Part shown: piece by piece, positions 46,626 through 54,961 of the stretch | How positions within the stretch are numbered: position 1 is the first letter of the stretch | How the letters are laid out: each line of letters starts with the position of its first letter | Assembly (NCBI GenBank): GCA_025210795.1 | Contig: JAOAQZ010000016.1 | Coordinates: forward strand, 109,824 to 173,823 | DNA length: 64,000 bases | Reading direction: 5' to 3' | DNA from: Cohaesibacter sp. | GTDB taxonomy: Bacteria > Pseudomonadota > Alphaproteobacteria > Rhizobiales > Cohaesibacteraceae | Notes under the pieces: model-generated | Databases searched by the model: none | What the model saw: the letters and a program-made list of their open reading frames with translations, nothing else | Told to the model about the DNA's origin: nothing | Program-made: the position numbers and the translations under genes

Positions 46626-47669
46626 ATGACGGTGGATACAGCCAAATTACAACAGCTCAAAGATCTGATTGCAGAAAAAGGGGCCTTGCTGGCCGATGGC
46701 GCCACCGGCACTAACTTTTTCACCATGGGGCTGGAATCTGGCTGGCCGCCGGAAGAATGGAACGAGACCAAGCCGGACAATGTGCGCGCCCTGCACCAAA
46801 GCTTTGTCGATGCCGGCTCTGACATCATTCTCACCAACACCTTTGGCTGCAACCGTCACCGCCTCAAGCTGCACCATTTTGAAGGCAATGTGCGCAAATG
46901 GAACATGCTGGGCACCGAGCTTGCCCGCGAAATTGCGCAAAGCGTCACCGATCGCAAGGTGCTGGTGGCCGGATCTATTGGCCCGACCGGTGAATTGTAC
47001 GAGCCCATGGGCGCCATGACCCATGAAGAAGCGGTCGACAGCTTTACCGAGCAAGCGCAAGCGCTCAAGGATGCGGGGGTTGATCTGTTGTGGATCGAAA
47101 CCATGTCATCGCCGGAAGAAATCAAATCCGCGGCGCAGGCCTGTGCCTCAGTGGGAATGCCCTTTACCATCACTGCCAGCTTTGACAGTGCAGGCCGCAC
47201 CATGATGGGTCTGCCGCCCAAAGGACTTGGGGATCTGTCCAGCTCGCTTGAGGCTGAAATTGGCGCTGCACCTGCCGCCATCGGCTCCAATTGCGGCGTC
47301 GGGGCGTCTGATCTGCTGGTTGCCATCCTGTCCCTTACCGAAGCCTATCCCGAGGCCATCGTCATTGCCAAAGCCAATTGCGGCATTCCTGAAATTCAGG
47401 GCGATAAGGTTGTCTATACCGGCACGCCGGACCTCATGGGCAAATATATGCATATGGCTCTGAATGCTGGTGCTTCGATTGTGGGCGGCTGCTGCGGCAC
47501 CTCGCCTGAGCATCTTGCCGCAATGCGTAAGGCCATGGACAGCCACATACCGGGCGAGCGCCCGAGCGTAGAAGCCATTACCGAGGAAATCGGCTATCTG
47601 GTCTCACCCCCGCGCGACGACGAGAATGTCGCCCAAAACCGCCGCAGCACCCGCCGCCGCAAAAACTGA
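46626..47669 (+). CDS. bmt: Betaine-homocysteine S-methyltransferase-like enzyme
   Basis: The start at MTVDTAKLQQ (46626) gives 347 residues; the upstream in-frame stretch is a repetitive EPYEPYEP-type sequence. Homocysteine methyltransferase features are 'GALLADGATGTNFF', 'NTFGCNRHRLKLH', the zinc ligand Cys in 'IGSNCGVG' and the Cys pair in 'GGCCGTSPEHLAAM'. Family members move a methyl from betaine or S-methylmethionine to homocysteine. The island context favours betaine or dimethylglycine as donor. The C-terminus ends RRSTRRRKN, an Arg-rich tail seen in different forms on three other enzymes of the island. Confidence 0.88.
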   Translation: MTVDTAKLQQLKDLIAEKGALLADGATGTNFFTMGLESGWPPEEWNETKPDNVRALHQSFVDAGSDIILTNTFGCNRHRLKLHHFEGNVRKWNMLGTELAREIAQSVTDRKVLVAGSIGPTGELYEPMGAMTHEEAVDSFTEQAQALKDAGVDLLWIETMSSPEEIKSAAQACASVGMPFTITASFDSAGRTMMGLPPKGLGDLSSSLEAEIGAAPAAIGSNCGVGASDLLVAILSLTEAYPEAIVIAKANCGIPEIQGDKVVYTGTPDLMGKYMHMALNAGASIVGGCCGTSPEHLAAMRKAMDSHIPGERPSVEAITEEIGYLVSPPRDDENVAQNRRSTRRRKN

Positions 47670-47704
47670 TTTCGCTTTGGGCCGAGACCCCAGAGCATAG
47701 AGAT

Positions 47705-47742
47705 AAAAAAACCGGCAGAGCAAACACTCTGCCGGTTTTTGT
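47705..47742. terminator. Bidirectional terminator between bmt and the corrinoid activator gene
   Basis: ACCGGCAGAG and CTCTGCCGGT are perfect 10-bp arms around a 6-nt loop, with AAAAAA before and TTTTTG after. It serves two converging genes. Confidence 0.85.
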
Positions 47743-47764
47743 TTAAGCCTGTTTTCTTGACCCC

Positions 47765-49894
47765 TTAGCCGCGATTGCGGCGACCACCACGGCGGCGGGG
47801 GCGGTCCGAGCCTTCTGCGGTTGGGGCTTCAAAGGCGGGCAAGTCGCGCTGGCTGCGCAACAGGGGATAGGGGTCCACCTTGTTGGGGAAGGCCATGGCA
47901 TTGACGAAATGCTCCTGAAACTTGGCCTCAACCGCAGTTTCCACCTTTTCAATAGCCCGTACGGCCCCTTCAATCTCGCGCCGGGCCTGACGGCTAATCA
48001 GCGCCTTGCGCGCACCAGTTCCCGCCGCATTGCCGACACCAGAGACGGCTTCAAGATTGCAATCGGGGATCAATCCCAGCACCATCGCATAATCAGGATC
48101 AATGAAAGAGCCAAAGGCACCGGCAAGCTTGATCCGGTCCACTTGCGTAATGTCCAGCTTGTCCATCAGCAATTTGGCACCGGCATAGAGCGCCGCTTTG
48201 GCCAACTGAATGGCCCGCACATCAGTTTGTTTGACCGTGAGCGGCACCACACCATCCCATAGCCGATATTGGTGGGTGCGCCCGTCGCTCTCCACCCGGG
48301 AGCTGCGCTCGGCCCCTTCGGCCCGGATCACCCCTTCGGAGGAGATAATCCCGCACAGATACATTTCGGCAATCACTTCCACAATGCCGGAGCCGCAAAT
48401 GCCGGTAACGCCGACACTGTCGATCTGCTCGGCAAATTCCGGCTCGTCCGACCAATGGTCAACGCCAATCACCTTGATGCGCGGCTCCCATGTGTCACGG
48501 TCAATCCGCACCCGCTCAATCGCCCCCGGCGCTGCCCGTTGGCCGCAGGAAATCTCGGCCCCTTCAAAAGCCGGACCGGTGGGGGAGGAGGCGGCAAGCA
48601 GGCGGTCCTTATTGCCCAGAAGGATCTCGGCATTGGTGCCCACATCAATCACCAGCTCGGTTTCATCCGATTGGTAAGGCTGCTCGGCCAGCGCCACCGC
48701 TGCGGCATCCGCGCCCACATGCCCTGCAATACAAGGCAGCACATAGACCCGCCCCGCAGGATGGATAGAAAGGCCCAGATCCCGACCGGGAATATTTTGC
48801 GCATCCGACAAGGTAAGCGCAAACGGCGCGCCGCCCAGTTCCACCGGATCGATGCCCAAAAACAAATGATGCATAACCGGATTGGCCACAAAGACAGCCT
48901 CGACAATGTCCTCACTGGCAATGCCCACATCGCCCGCCAATTTGCCAATCAGGCTATTGACCGCATCGCGCACCGCCGTCACAAGATTGGGCAATTTGCC
49001 CGGATTCATTTGCACATAAGAGACGCGGGACATCAAATCTTCGCCAAAGCGGATTTGCGGATTGGAGGTGCCGGAAGAGCTGACCGCCCGACCATTGCGC
49101 AAATCGCACAGATGGGCGGCAATGGTGGTGGAGCCGATATCAACGGCCAAACCAAAAGCTGCCCGCCTCTCGCCCGGCCAAAGGGCAATGACTTTCGGCA
49201 TCTGGCCTTCATCGCGGTAAATGGCGGCAGTTACCTGCCATTTCCCCTCGCGCAAAATGCGCTGAAGGGAGGAATTGAGGGCTGTATCAAGGGTAAGATG
49301 GGCGTAATCTTCGCCGCTTTCCGCCTCGATTGAAGCAAGCGCGGCGCGCAAGGACACAAGCAAGCGCGAAGCATCGCTCTCGCCTTTTTCCATATCCGGC
49401 TCTTCCACCATAACACTGACAAGACGGGTGGCGGGATCGGCATCGATTTTCAGATTTTCTGCCCGTTTGCGCACCACCTGACGGTTGATCTGCACATCTT
49501 GTGGCACATCCACCACCAGATCGCCTTCAATTTTGGCCGCGCAAGACAGGCGGCGCTCTTCCTTGAAGGGACGCAGGCGGGCATAGCGCTCTTCCTGCTC
49601 GGTGAAGGGGGAGAGGTGATCGGCGGATGAGGTGATGCCGTCTTTTGCAAAACTGCCTTCTGAGACTTCCACCTGACAGCGCCCACAAATACCGCGCCCG
49701 CCGCAGACCGATTCGATATAAACGCCAAGGGAGCGGGCGGCATCGAGCACCGGCGTGCCATGGGCAAATTTGCCGCGCTTGCCGCTTGGCTGGAAAATCA
49801 CCATGGCCTCTTGGCTGGCAGCTAACGGCTGGGCCTCACGTCCGTCCTTTTTGGTGGGTGAGTTCATCACTTCCGGGGAATGCTGGTCCGACAC
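47765..49894 (-). CDS. Reductive activator of corrinoid enzymes (ASKHA domain plus 2Fe-2S ferredoxin, DUF4445)
   Basis: This is a 709-residue protein. The N-terminal ferredoxin domain has Cys64, Cys70, Cys73 (CGGRGICGRC) and Cys118, the ligand spacing of a 2Fe-2S cluster. The ASKHA-type ATPase core has 'LAVDIGSTTIAAHLCDL', 'ELVIDVGTNAEILLGNKDRL' and 'TGICGSGIVEVIAEMYL'. Such RamA/RACE-type proteins use ATP to reduce inactive cob(II)alamin back to cob(I)alamin on the corrinoid protein. It is downstream of the methyltransferase gene, with a 170-bp gap containing a hairpin. The C-terminus (RPRRRGGRRNRG) is an unusual Arg/Gly tail. Confidence 0.92.
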   Translation of the reverse strand: MSDQHSPEVMNSPTKKDGREAQPLAASQEAMVIFQPSGKRGKFAHGTPVLDAARSLGVYIESVCGGRGICGRCQVEVSEGSFAKDGITSSADHLSPFTEQEERYARLRPFKEERRLSCAAKIEGDLVVDVPQDVQINRQVVRKRAENLKIDADPATRLVSVMVEEPDMEKGESDASRLLVSLRAALASIEAESGEDYAHLTLDTALNSSLQRILREGKWQVTAAIYRDEGQMPKVIALWPGERRAAFGLAVDIGSTTIAAHLCDLRNGRAVSSSGTSNPQIRFGEDLMSRVSYVQMNPGKLPNLVTAVRDAVNSLIGKLAGDVGIASEDIVEAVFVANPVMHHLFLGIDPVELGGAPFALTLSDAQNIPGRDLGLSIHPAGRVYVLPCIAGHVGADAAAVALAEQPYQSDETELVIDVGTNAEILLGNKDRLLAASSPTGPAFEGAEISCGQRAAPGAIERVRIDRDTWEPRIKVIGVDHWSDEPEFAEQIDSVGVTGICGSGIVEVIAEMYLCGIISSEGVIRAEGAERSSRVESDGRTHQYRLWDGVVPLTVKQTDVRAIQLAKAALYAGAKLLMDKLDITQVDRIKLAGAFGSFIDPDYAMVLGLIPDCNLEAVSGVGNAAGTGARKALISRQARREIEGAVRAIEKVETAVEAKFQEHFVNAMAFPNKVDPYPLLRSQRDLPAFEAPTAEGSDRPRRRGGRRNRG

Positions 49895-49969
49895 AAATCA
49901 CCTCTTACTGGTCACGCCCTTGCGCTTTGGATTGCAGCGCAAAGGAGAGTGTTACCTTATACAACAAGA

Positions 49970-49996
49970 CCTGGAAAGGCCCCTCAGCCTTCCAGG
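49970..49996 (-). promoter_or_regulatory. Hairpin between methyltransferase and activator genes
   Basis: CCTGGAA (49970-49976) and TTCCAGG (49990-49996) form a stem with further GGC/GCC pairing inside. No U-tract follows on the leftward strand. It may be an RNA-processing or differential-stability element within the operon. Confidence 0.4.
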
Positions 49997-50064
49997 ATCT
50001 TGGTTCTTTGATCAAATCCCCCCATCACGAACAAGGAGGGATCCTATGGGCAGGGCGCGGGTCT

Positions 50065-50982
50065 TTAAGCTGCGCTGCCGCGGCGGCGACCACCACGGCG
50101 ACGGCGGCCACCGGCTTCGCCTTCTTCACCTTCAGCGGCTGGCTCGCGGTTTGCCTTGATCCATGCCATACAATCAGGGTCCACGCCATTTAGGGTATCT
50201 GCGGCCCGAATGCCATCCAGCTCTTCTTTATGAAGCGGGTTCATAATGGCAGAGGTCATACCGGCAACAGAGGCCATAGCAAGGAAATGGGCATTCATCA
50301 CATGACGATTTGGAATGCCAAAGGAGATGTTGGAGGCACCACAGGTGGAGTTGACCTTCAGCTCTTCTTTCAGGCGACGCAGTAGATGGAAGACCTGACG
50401 GCCTGCATCATTCATCGCGCCGATTGGCATAACAAGCGGGTCAACCACAACATCACAGGCAGGAATACCGTGATCTTGAGCGCGCTCAACAATCTTCTTG
50501 GCTACAGCAAAGCGAACATCCGGATCGGTAGAAATGCCTGTCTCGTCATTAGAGATAGCCACAACTGCCGCGCCATACTTTTTCACCAACGGAAGAACGC
50601 GCTCAAGACTCTCTTCTTCGCCGGTCACGGAATTGACCAGCGCCTTACCCTGATAAACCGACAGACCAGATTCCAAGGCATCAATGATGGAGCTGTCGAT
50701 GGAAATAGGCACATCCACAAGGCTTTGCACCAGCTGGATGGTCTCAGCCAGAATGGCAGGCTCGTCCGCCAGCGGAATGCCCGCATTGACGTCAAGCATA
50801 TGGGCGCCCGCTGCAACCTGAGCCAGAGCATCCGCCTTGACGGTCTCGTAATTGCCTTCTTTCATCTCGGCCGCCAGCTTTTTGCGGCCGGTGGGATTGA
50901 TCCGCTCGCCAATAATGCAAAATGGCTGGTCAAAACCGATGATCACTTCTTTCTTATGTGAGCTTACGATGGTTCTGGTCAT
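50065..50982 (-). CDS. Methyltetrahydrofolate:corrinoid methyltransferase
   Basis: This is a 305-residue TIM-barrel protein of the pterin-binding (DHPS-like) superfamily: 'GERINPTGRKKLAAEMKEGNYETVKADALAQVAAGAHMLDVNAG', 'ISIDSSIIDALESGL', 'LVNSVTGEEE' and 'CGASNISFGIPNRH'. Relatives such as MtgA and AcsE move methyl groups between corrinoid protein and THF. Here it would accept the methyl from methyl-corrinoid and make methyl-THF. It overlaps the upstream metF-like gene by 4 nt (ATGA), so methyl-THF is passed on directly in gene order. The C-terminus ends GGRRRRGGRRRGSAA, an extension beyond the barrel. Confidence 0.92.
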   Translation of the reverse strand: MTRTIVSSHKKEVIIGFDQPFCIIGERINPTGRKKLAAEMKEGNYETVKADALAQVAAGAHMLDVNAGIPLADEPAILAETIQLVQSLVDVPISIDSSIIDALESGLSVYQGKALVNSVTGEEESLERVLPLVKKYGAAVVAISNDETGISTDPDVRFAVAKKIVERAQDHGIPACDVVVDPLVMPIGAMNDAGRQVFHLLRRLKEELKVNSTCGASNISFGIPNRHVMNAHFLAMASVAGMTSAIMNPLHKEELDGIRAADTLNGVDPDCMAWIKANREPAAEGEEGEAGGRRRRGGRRRGSAA

Positions 50983-51881
50983 AGGGCGGCCTCGGATTTA
51001 AGTGGGGTTTGTTCGTTAAAAAAAGGGGTATGGGACCAGCTTTGGCGGCCATTGAGCCAATCGGCAGATTTGGCGACGCCCCCAAATGGATAGACATGCA
51101 TCTGCACCAATTGTCCAGCTTTGCCTTCGGCAATGGCTTTCTCAAGCGGGTTCACCACCTTGTCAGGATTATAACCAGTGAGCAGCGGAATAAGAGAGGA
51201 GCCTTTTTTCTTCAAAAAATTGACCGAATTTTCAAGGCCCGCCACAGCGGCATATTTCATCAAGGTTGTGGTCTTGGCCGGACCGGCAATGCCCACATGA
51301 ACGGGGAACTGATTGCCCCAGCCTTCAATCTCTTCAAGCCATGCCAGAATGCGGTCCGCATCAAACCCGAACTGGGTCACAAGGCGGAAAGCCATATCGC
51401 TATCCTTGGCCACCTCGTGCTTGTCCATCAGGAACTGGCGGATGACATCAGGGGCAATGTCCGGCGCGCCTGTTGGATGGCCTGCAACGGCGATTTGCTT
51501 GATGCCGCGGCGATCAAACGCGCCAGTGCGGATCATATCAAGGGAGGAGCTGATGGGGCCCGGCGTTGGCGCTTCCCCTGCAATAGCAAGCACCTGCTCG
51601 ACACCGGCTTCCTCGGTCAAACGGCCAAGGCGGGTCTCGAATGCCTCGTGCGAAGCAAAACGGCGGGCGGGGAAGTGAGGAACAGCCTTATGCCCGCTAT
51701 CAGTCAGGCGTTTGCAGCCTGCCACGATTTGCTCTTCTGTTGCATTGCCGATATCCGTTACATAAACGGTGCAGCCCGCTGGCAGCGATGCATAAACGTC
51801 ATCGCGCTCGACAGCCTGTTTGGGAGACACTTCAATAGAAGCAGAGAATTTCCCGGCAGTGTTCAAGATTTGAGATGTCAT
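50979..51881 (-). CDS. metF: Methylenetetrahydrofolate reductase-like protein
   Basis: The start at MTSQILNTAGKFS (51881) follows the previous stop by 4 nt, with AAGGA upstream; the product has 300 residues. The MTHFR TIM-barrel pattern is visible: 'ASIEVSPKQ', 'VYVTDIGNATEEQI', 'VEQVLAIAGEAPTPGPISSSLDMI', 'IAVAGHPTGAPD' and 'TQFGFDADRILAWLEEI'. The family interconverts methyl-THF and methylene-THF. In this operon the oxidative direction (methyl-THF to methylene-THF) is the sensible one. It is divergent from biosynthetic MetF, so a dedicated electron acceptor is possible. Confidence 0.88.
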   Translation of the reverse strand: MTSQILNTAGKFSASIEVSPKQAVERDDVYASLPAGCTVYVTDIGNATEEQIVAGCKRLTDSGHKAVPHFPARRFASHEAFETRLGRLTEEAGVEQVLAIAGEAPTPGPISSSLDMIRTGAFDRRGIKQIAVAGHPTGAPDIAPDVIRQFLMDKHEVAKDSDMAFRLVTQFGFDADRILAWLEEIEGWGNQFPVHVGIAGPAKTTTLMKYAAVAGLENSVNFLKKKGSSLIPLLTGYNPDKVVNPLEKAIAEGKAGQLVQMHVYPFGGVAKSADWLNGRQSWSHTPFFNEQTPLKSEAAL

Positions 51882-51885
51882 CCCA

Positions 51886-52191
51886 TCAGTCCTTATTCTC
51901 ATAACCATCCGAGGAGGCAAGGGCAATCAGGCGATCCTTGGGATAGTCGGCCAGCAGGGCTTCAATCCCTGCATCCGCTTCCGCTTCCAGATCGTCAGAC
52001 ACAGTGACGGGGCTTGCCCGGCGCCAATCATTCAGATAGGCATCCGTCTCGTCCGCGCCGTTTTTCATTGCACATTGGTCAATGGCCTTGATGAAGATCT
52101 CGGGCAATTCGCGCTTTGCGCTGGTCCGCCCCTTTTTGACAATCACCTGAGCGGGAATATCGCGCCAATAGACAATGATTTTCTGTGCCAC
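51886..52191 (-). CDS. Small 'virulence factor'-family protein of corrinoid methyltransferase operons
   Basis: This is a 101-residue soluble protein: 'MAQKIIVYWRDIPAQVIVKKGRTSAKRELPEIFIKAIDQCAMKNGADETDAYLNDWRR'. It matches the small family often labelled 'virulence factor' (Virulence_fact), which in alphaproteobacteria sits next to metF-like and MttB-type genes. The label is historical and no function is known. It opens the operon with the metF-like gene, methyltransferase and activator, 4 nt before the next start, which suggests a structural or regulatory role in the methyl-transfer complex. Confidence 0.8.
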   Translation of the reverse strand: MAQKIIVYWRDIPAQVIVKKGRTSAKRELPEIFIKAIDQCAMKNGADETDAYLNDWRRASPVTVSDDLEAEADAGIEALLADYPKDRLIALASSDGYENKD

Positions 52192-52360
52192 TCTTTTTCT
52201 CCCTGAACAGAGCCATTTTGCAGGCTCTTATGAAGATTATTTTTCACCACCGGGCAGGGATCGAGCTATCCTGTAGGCGACATCGGCAAGCATAAAAACG
52301 GCGGCAAATACAAGAATTCCGGTCGTTGCAAAAGTGCCAAAAGCCCAGCTTTTGCAAGCA

Positions 52361-52420
52361 TTGTCCGCAATTTTGCGACAATAACACCAAGACGACATTG
52401 ACTATTCAAAATACGACAAA
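52361..52420 (-). promoter_or_regulatory. Three TGTCG-core half-sites before the metF-like operon
   Basis: Read leftward the order is TTGTCGTATTT, then 21 bp later ATGTCGTCTTG, then 17 bp later TTGTCGCAAAA. The last also forms an inverted pair with CGGACAA. They lie in the 283-bp gap, 170-230 bp before the operon start. They match the core of the sites before bmt and mttB. Confidence 0.5.
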
Positions 52421-52474
52421 AACAACGAAAGCTGGGCCAACACCCAGCCTGCCTTAAAGGCAGACCTCAAAGTA

Positions 52475-53275
52475 CTAAAATGCCTTGGCAAAGGGGCGAT
52501 TGAGGAAGCTTTCCATATCGCCATAACCGGTGCGGCGAATCTCAAGCGGCAGATCAAGCCTCTTGGCTGCCTCATAGGCACGGGCGTTCAGGCATTCATC
52601 ATCGGACTGGGCCAGATAGACCAGCTTCTCATAATGCTGGAAATAGGTGTCGCGCAATTGGGGGAAGCGATCCAGCCCCAAGGGGCGAATGATCATGGCA
52701 TCAAACTGGCGCACCAGAAAATCGGTGAGATAGAAGCTGGAGAAATCATCATCCGCTTTTTCTGCAAACAGGGCATTGCCCTCATAAAAGGCATAGCAAT
52801 GGGGTCCGGCAATCCGCTCAACGCCTTCTTCTTCCAGCACTTTGTCAAGAAGGCCACCCGTGCCACAATCACCAAACCCGATCAGGATATGCTCATAGTC
52901 ATCGCGATGTTTGTGAATGGCTGCACGCACCGCATCAGGAATATCTTGCGGACGATTGTGCAAATTGGCAGGCAGGCATGTAAGCGCCAAAGTATCAAGG
53001 CCAAGGCGCTCGCGGATATCCAGCACTTCCTTTGCCAAAGCCCCGCAGGCAATCACCAAAGTGGTGGCCCCTTTCGCCTTTGCATAGGCTTTTGCGCGGG
53101 TTCCGGGGCGGGAGCGGGCGGCAATCTGGTCGTCGCTCGCTCCTTCATCAATGAGGTCAATCCCGTCTTCCAGATTACGATCCGGCTTGGCTATAACGGA
53201 AAAAGACGCATCCGCAGCCTTATCCTCTTCGCTCAAAGAGGATCCGGCGTCATAGAATGCGTCTTGTTTATCCAT
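52475..53275 (-). CDS. DUF1638 protein of corrinoid methyltransferase clusters
   Basis: This is a 266-residue soluble protein: 'TLVIACGALAKEVLDIRERLGLDTLALTCLPANLHNRPQDIPDAVRAAI', 'ILIGFGDCGTGGLLDKVLEEEGVERIAGPHCYAFYEGNALF'. It matches DUF1638, a family that travels with MttB-type methyltransferases and corrinoid proteins. Conserved Cys (ACGAL, FGDCGTGG, GPHCY) suggest metal or cofactor binding; this is inference. The N-terminal 60 residues are acidic and variable. It is co-directional with the corrinoid protein gene upstream (45 bp apart), so a role in cobalamin loading or methyl transfer is plausible. Confidence 0.85.
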   Translation of the reverse strand: MDKQDAFYDAGSSLSEEDKAADASFSVIAKPDRNLEDGIDLIDEGASDDQIAARSRPGTRAKAYAKAKGATTLVIACGALAKEVLDIRERLGLDTLALTCLPANLHNRPQDIPDAVRAAIHKHRDDYEHILIGFGDCGTGGLLDKVLEEEGVERIAGPHCYAFYEGNALFAEKADDDFSSFYLTDFLVRQFDAMIIRPLGLDRFPQLRDTYFQHYEKLVYLAQSDDECLNARAYEAAKRLDLPLEIRRTGYGDMESFLNRPFAKAF

Positions 53276-53320
53276 AATTTCCGTCCTGCCTGGATAGGAT
53301 CAGGGGATCTGACTGAAGGA

Positions 53321-54019
53321 TCAAGCTCCCATCTGATTGTGTTTTCTGGCGATCAGCTCTTTTGCCATTTCCACGGCAACCGCTGCGTCGCGGCAATAGG
53401 CATCGGCCCCGATGGCTTCCCCGAACTCTTCGTTCAGCGGCGCACCACCAACCATGACGATATAATCATCGCGCAGGCCTTTTTCCTCAAGCGTATCAAT
53501 CACCACTTTCATGTAAGGCATGGTGGTGGTCAAAAGAGCGGACATGCCCAAAATGTCGGGCTTATGCTCTTCGAGCGCTTCCAGATACGCCTCGACCGGA
53601 TTGTTAATGCCGATATCAATCACATCAAAGCCTGCGCCTTCCATCATCATGGAGACGAGGTTCTTGCCGATATCGTGAATGTCGCCCTTTACGGTGCCAA
53701 TCACCATTTTGCCCATGCGCGGGGCACCGGCTTCGGCCAAAAGCGGCCGCAGGATGGCCATGCCAGCCTTCATGGCATTGGCAGACATCAGCACTTCCGG
53801 CACAAACAGAATGCCATCGCGGAAATCGACGCCAACGATACGCATCCCTTCAACCAAAGCGTCGGTCAGGACTTTATAAGCAGGCCATTTCCGCTCGAGC
53901 AGAATTTCAACGCCTTCTTCAATTTCCTCGGCCAGACCGTCATAGAGGTCATCATGCATCTGCGCGACAAGATCTTCGTCGCTGAGGCTACGCAGGTCGA
54001 TATCTTCTTCCTCAGACAT
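53321..54019 (-). CDS. Corrinoid (B12-binding) protein, MtbC/MtgC type
   Basis: This is a 232-residue protein. The N-terminal helical cap domain is at about 10-100 (LVEGMRIVGVDFRDGILFVPEVLMSANAMKAG). The Rossmann-like B12 domain follows, with the cobalt-ligating His115 in GTVKGDIHDIGKN, the Ser/Thr of 'GMSALLTTTMPYMK' and the nucleotide-loop 'VMVGGAPLNEEFG'. It carries the methyl group between the MttB-type enzyme and the methyl-THF methyltransferase. It opens the operon with DUF1638. A pair of TGTCG elements lies about 100 bp upstream. Confidence 0.95.
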   Translation of the reverse strand: MSEEEDIDLRSLSDEDLVAQMHDDLYDGLAEEIEEGVEILLERKWPAYKVLTDALVEGMRIVGVDFRDGILFVPEVLMSANAMKAGMAILRPLLAEAGAPRMGKMVIGTVKGDIHDIGKNLVSMMMEGAGFDVIDIGINNPVEAYLEALEEHKPDILGMSALLTTTMPYMKVVIDTLEEKGLRDDYIVMVGGAPLNEEFGEAIGADAYCRDAAVAVEMAKELIARKHNQMGA

Positions 54020-54360
54020 TCAGTCCTCCACATTTGCCTGTTTGTCTCATCTTGATGGACAAAAATACCGTGCTTTTTTCCATCCAGACTGTCGACAAAG
54101 CGACATAGGCTTTGAGAATCTACGACATTCGTGGCGATATCCGCATTTTGCTAGGCCTCATCGTGGGTTAACACTCCCTTTATGCAGCCCCTTTGGTTCC
54201 TATTTGTGAGCCATCGCAAAAGAAAAGCCATATTTTTGCCTGCCATTTGATTTTTTCCATGGTGCGGCATTGCGCTGATTTGATAATCAACAAAAAGCTG
54301 GTCACAATGACCCTAAAGATGAAAGACATCAGGACCGATCCCAGTTTAGGACAGAACGTC
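54020..54360. promoter_or_regulatory. Divergent promoter region of corrinoid-protein and DUF2478 genes, 341 bp
   Basis: This region carries TGTCG elements at 54098-54128 and otherwise only AT-rich sequence. The right part is open in frame with the DUF2478 gene (from 54193), but lacks a good start there. Confidence 0.45.
54098..54128 (-). promoter_or_regulatory. Direct TGTCG repeat before the corrinoid operon
   Basis: Read leftward, ATGTCGTAG is followed 22 bp later by ATGTCGCTT. They sit 80-110 bp before the corrinoid protein start and match the bmt elements in core and orientation to the gene. Confidence 0.55.
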
Positions 54361-54852
54361 ATGAAAATTGCCTATGTCATGCCCCAAGGCAGCCTTGTTC
54401 TTACGCATCTGGCCGAGCGCCTGCAAAAGGCCGACACCCGCGCCTGCGGCATTGTGCAGGTCGAGAATACCAGCGAAGAGGGCCACCGCTGCGATATGGA
54501 AGTTCAAGTCCTGCCTGATGGGCCGATCATCCCCATCACCCAATCACTGGGCAAGGAGGCCACCGGTTGCCGCCTCAATCCATCCGCTTTGGAAGATGCC
54601 ACCGTCGCCGTTGACAAGCTGATGGCCGAACCGTTTGAAATTTTCATTCTCAACAAATTTGGCGAGCAAGAGGCCAATGGCCGGGGCTTTCGTGATCTGA
54701 TCGCCAAGGCGATTGAAAAGGAGGCTGCCATTCTTGTGGGCACCAACACAATCAGCGAGCAGGCCTTTCTTGATTTTACCGGCGGTGCTGCCGAGCGGCT
54801 GGAGCCGGAGCTGGAGCCATTGATGAACTGGCTTTCAGCCAGTGACGATTAA
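54361..54852 (+). CDS. DUF2478 protein
   Basis: The start at the ATG at 54361 (MKIAYVMPQGSLVLTHLAERL) has AGGACAG 9 nt upstream and gives 163 residues; an in-frame start at 54308 is possible. The pattern is DUF2478: 'ACGIVQVENTSEEGHRCDMEVQVLPDGPIIPITQSLGKEATGCRLNPSALEDATVAVDKL', then 'FILNKFGEQEANGRGFRDLIAKAIEKEAAILVGTN'. The NKFG and GCRL motifs suggest a P-loop-like NTPase relative without a clear Walker A box. Family members often sit near molybdate or nitrogenase genes. Here it lies between mttB and the corrinoid gene on the opposite strand, an unexplained association. Confidence 0.85.
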   Translation: MKIAYVMPQGSLVLTHLAERLQKADTRACGIVQVENTSEEGHRCDMEVQVLPDGPIIPITQSLGKEATGCRLNPSALEDATVAVDKLMAEPFEIFILNKFGEQEANGRGFRDLIAKAIEKEAAILVGTNTISEQAFLDFTGGAAERLEPELEPLMNWLSASDD

Positions 54853-54878
54853 GATCGGCTATAAGATGTAGCCATAAG

Positions 54879-54907
54879 AAAAGGGGCGAGAAATCTCGCC
54901 CCTTTTT
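54879..54907. terminator. Bidirectional terminator between DUF2478 and mttB-type gene
   Basis: GGGGCGAGA and TCTCGCCCC are perfect arms with a very short loop, AAAA before and TTTTT after. It serves both converging genes. Confidence 0.85.
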
Positions 54908-54961
54908 GCATCTATTTTATTTTCTCTGTTTGCCTTTAAAAGCAGATCAGATCTCACGGCC

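Noticed and set aside
52634..54055. Rightward open frame of about 470 codons opposite DUF1638 and the corrinoid protein
   Set aside because: It spans two recognised leftward genes and their gap, and has no recognisable protein features.
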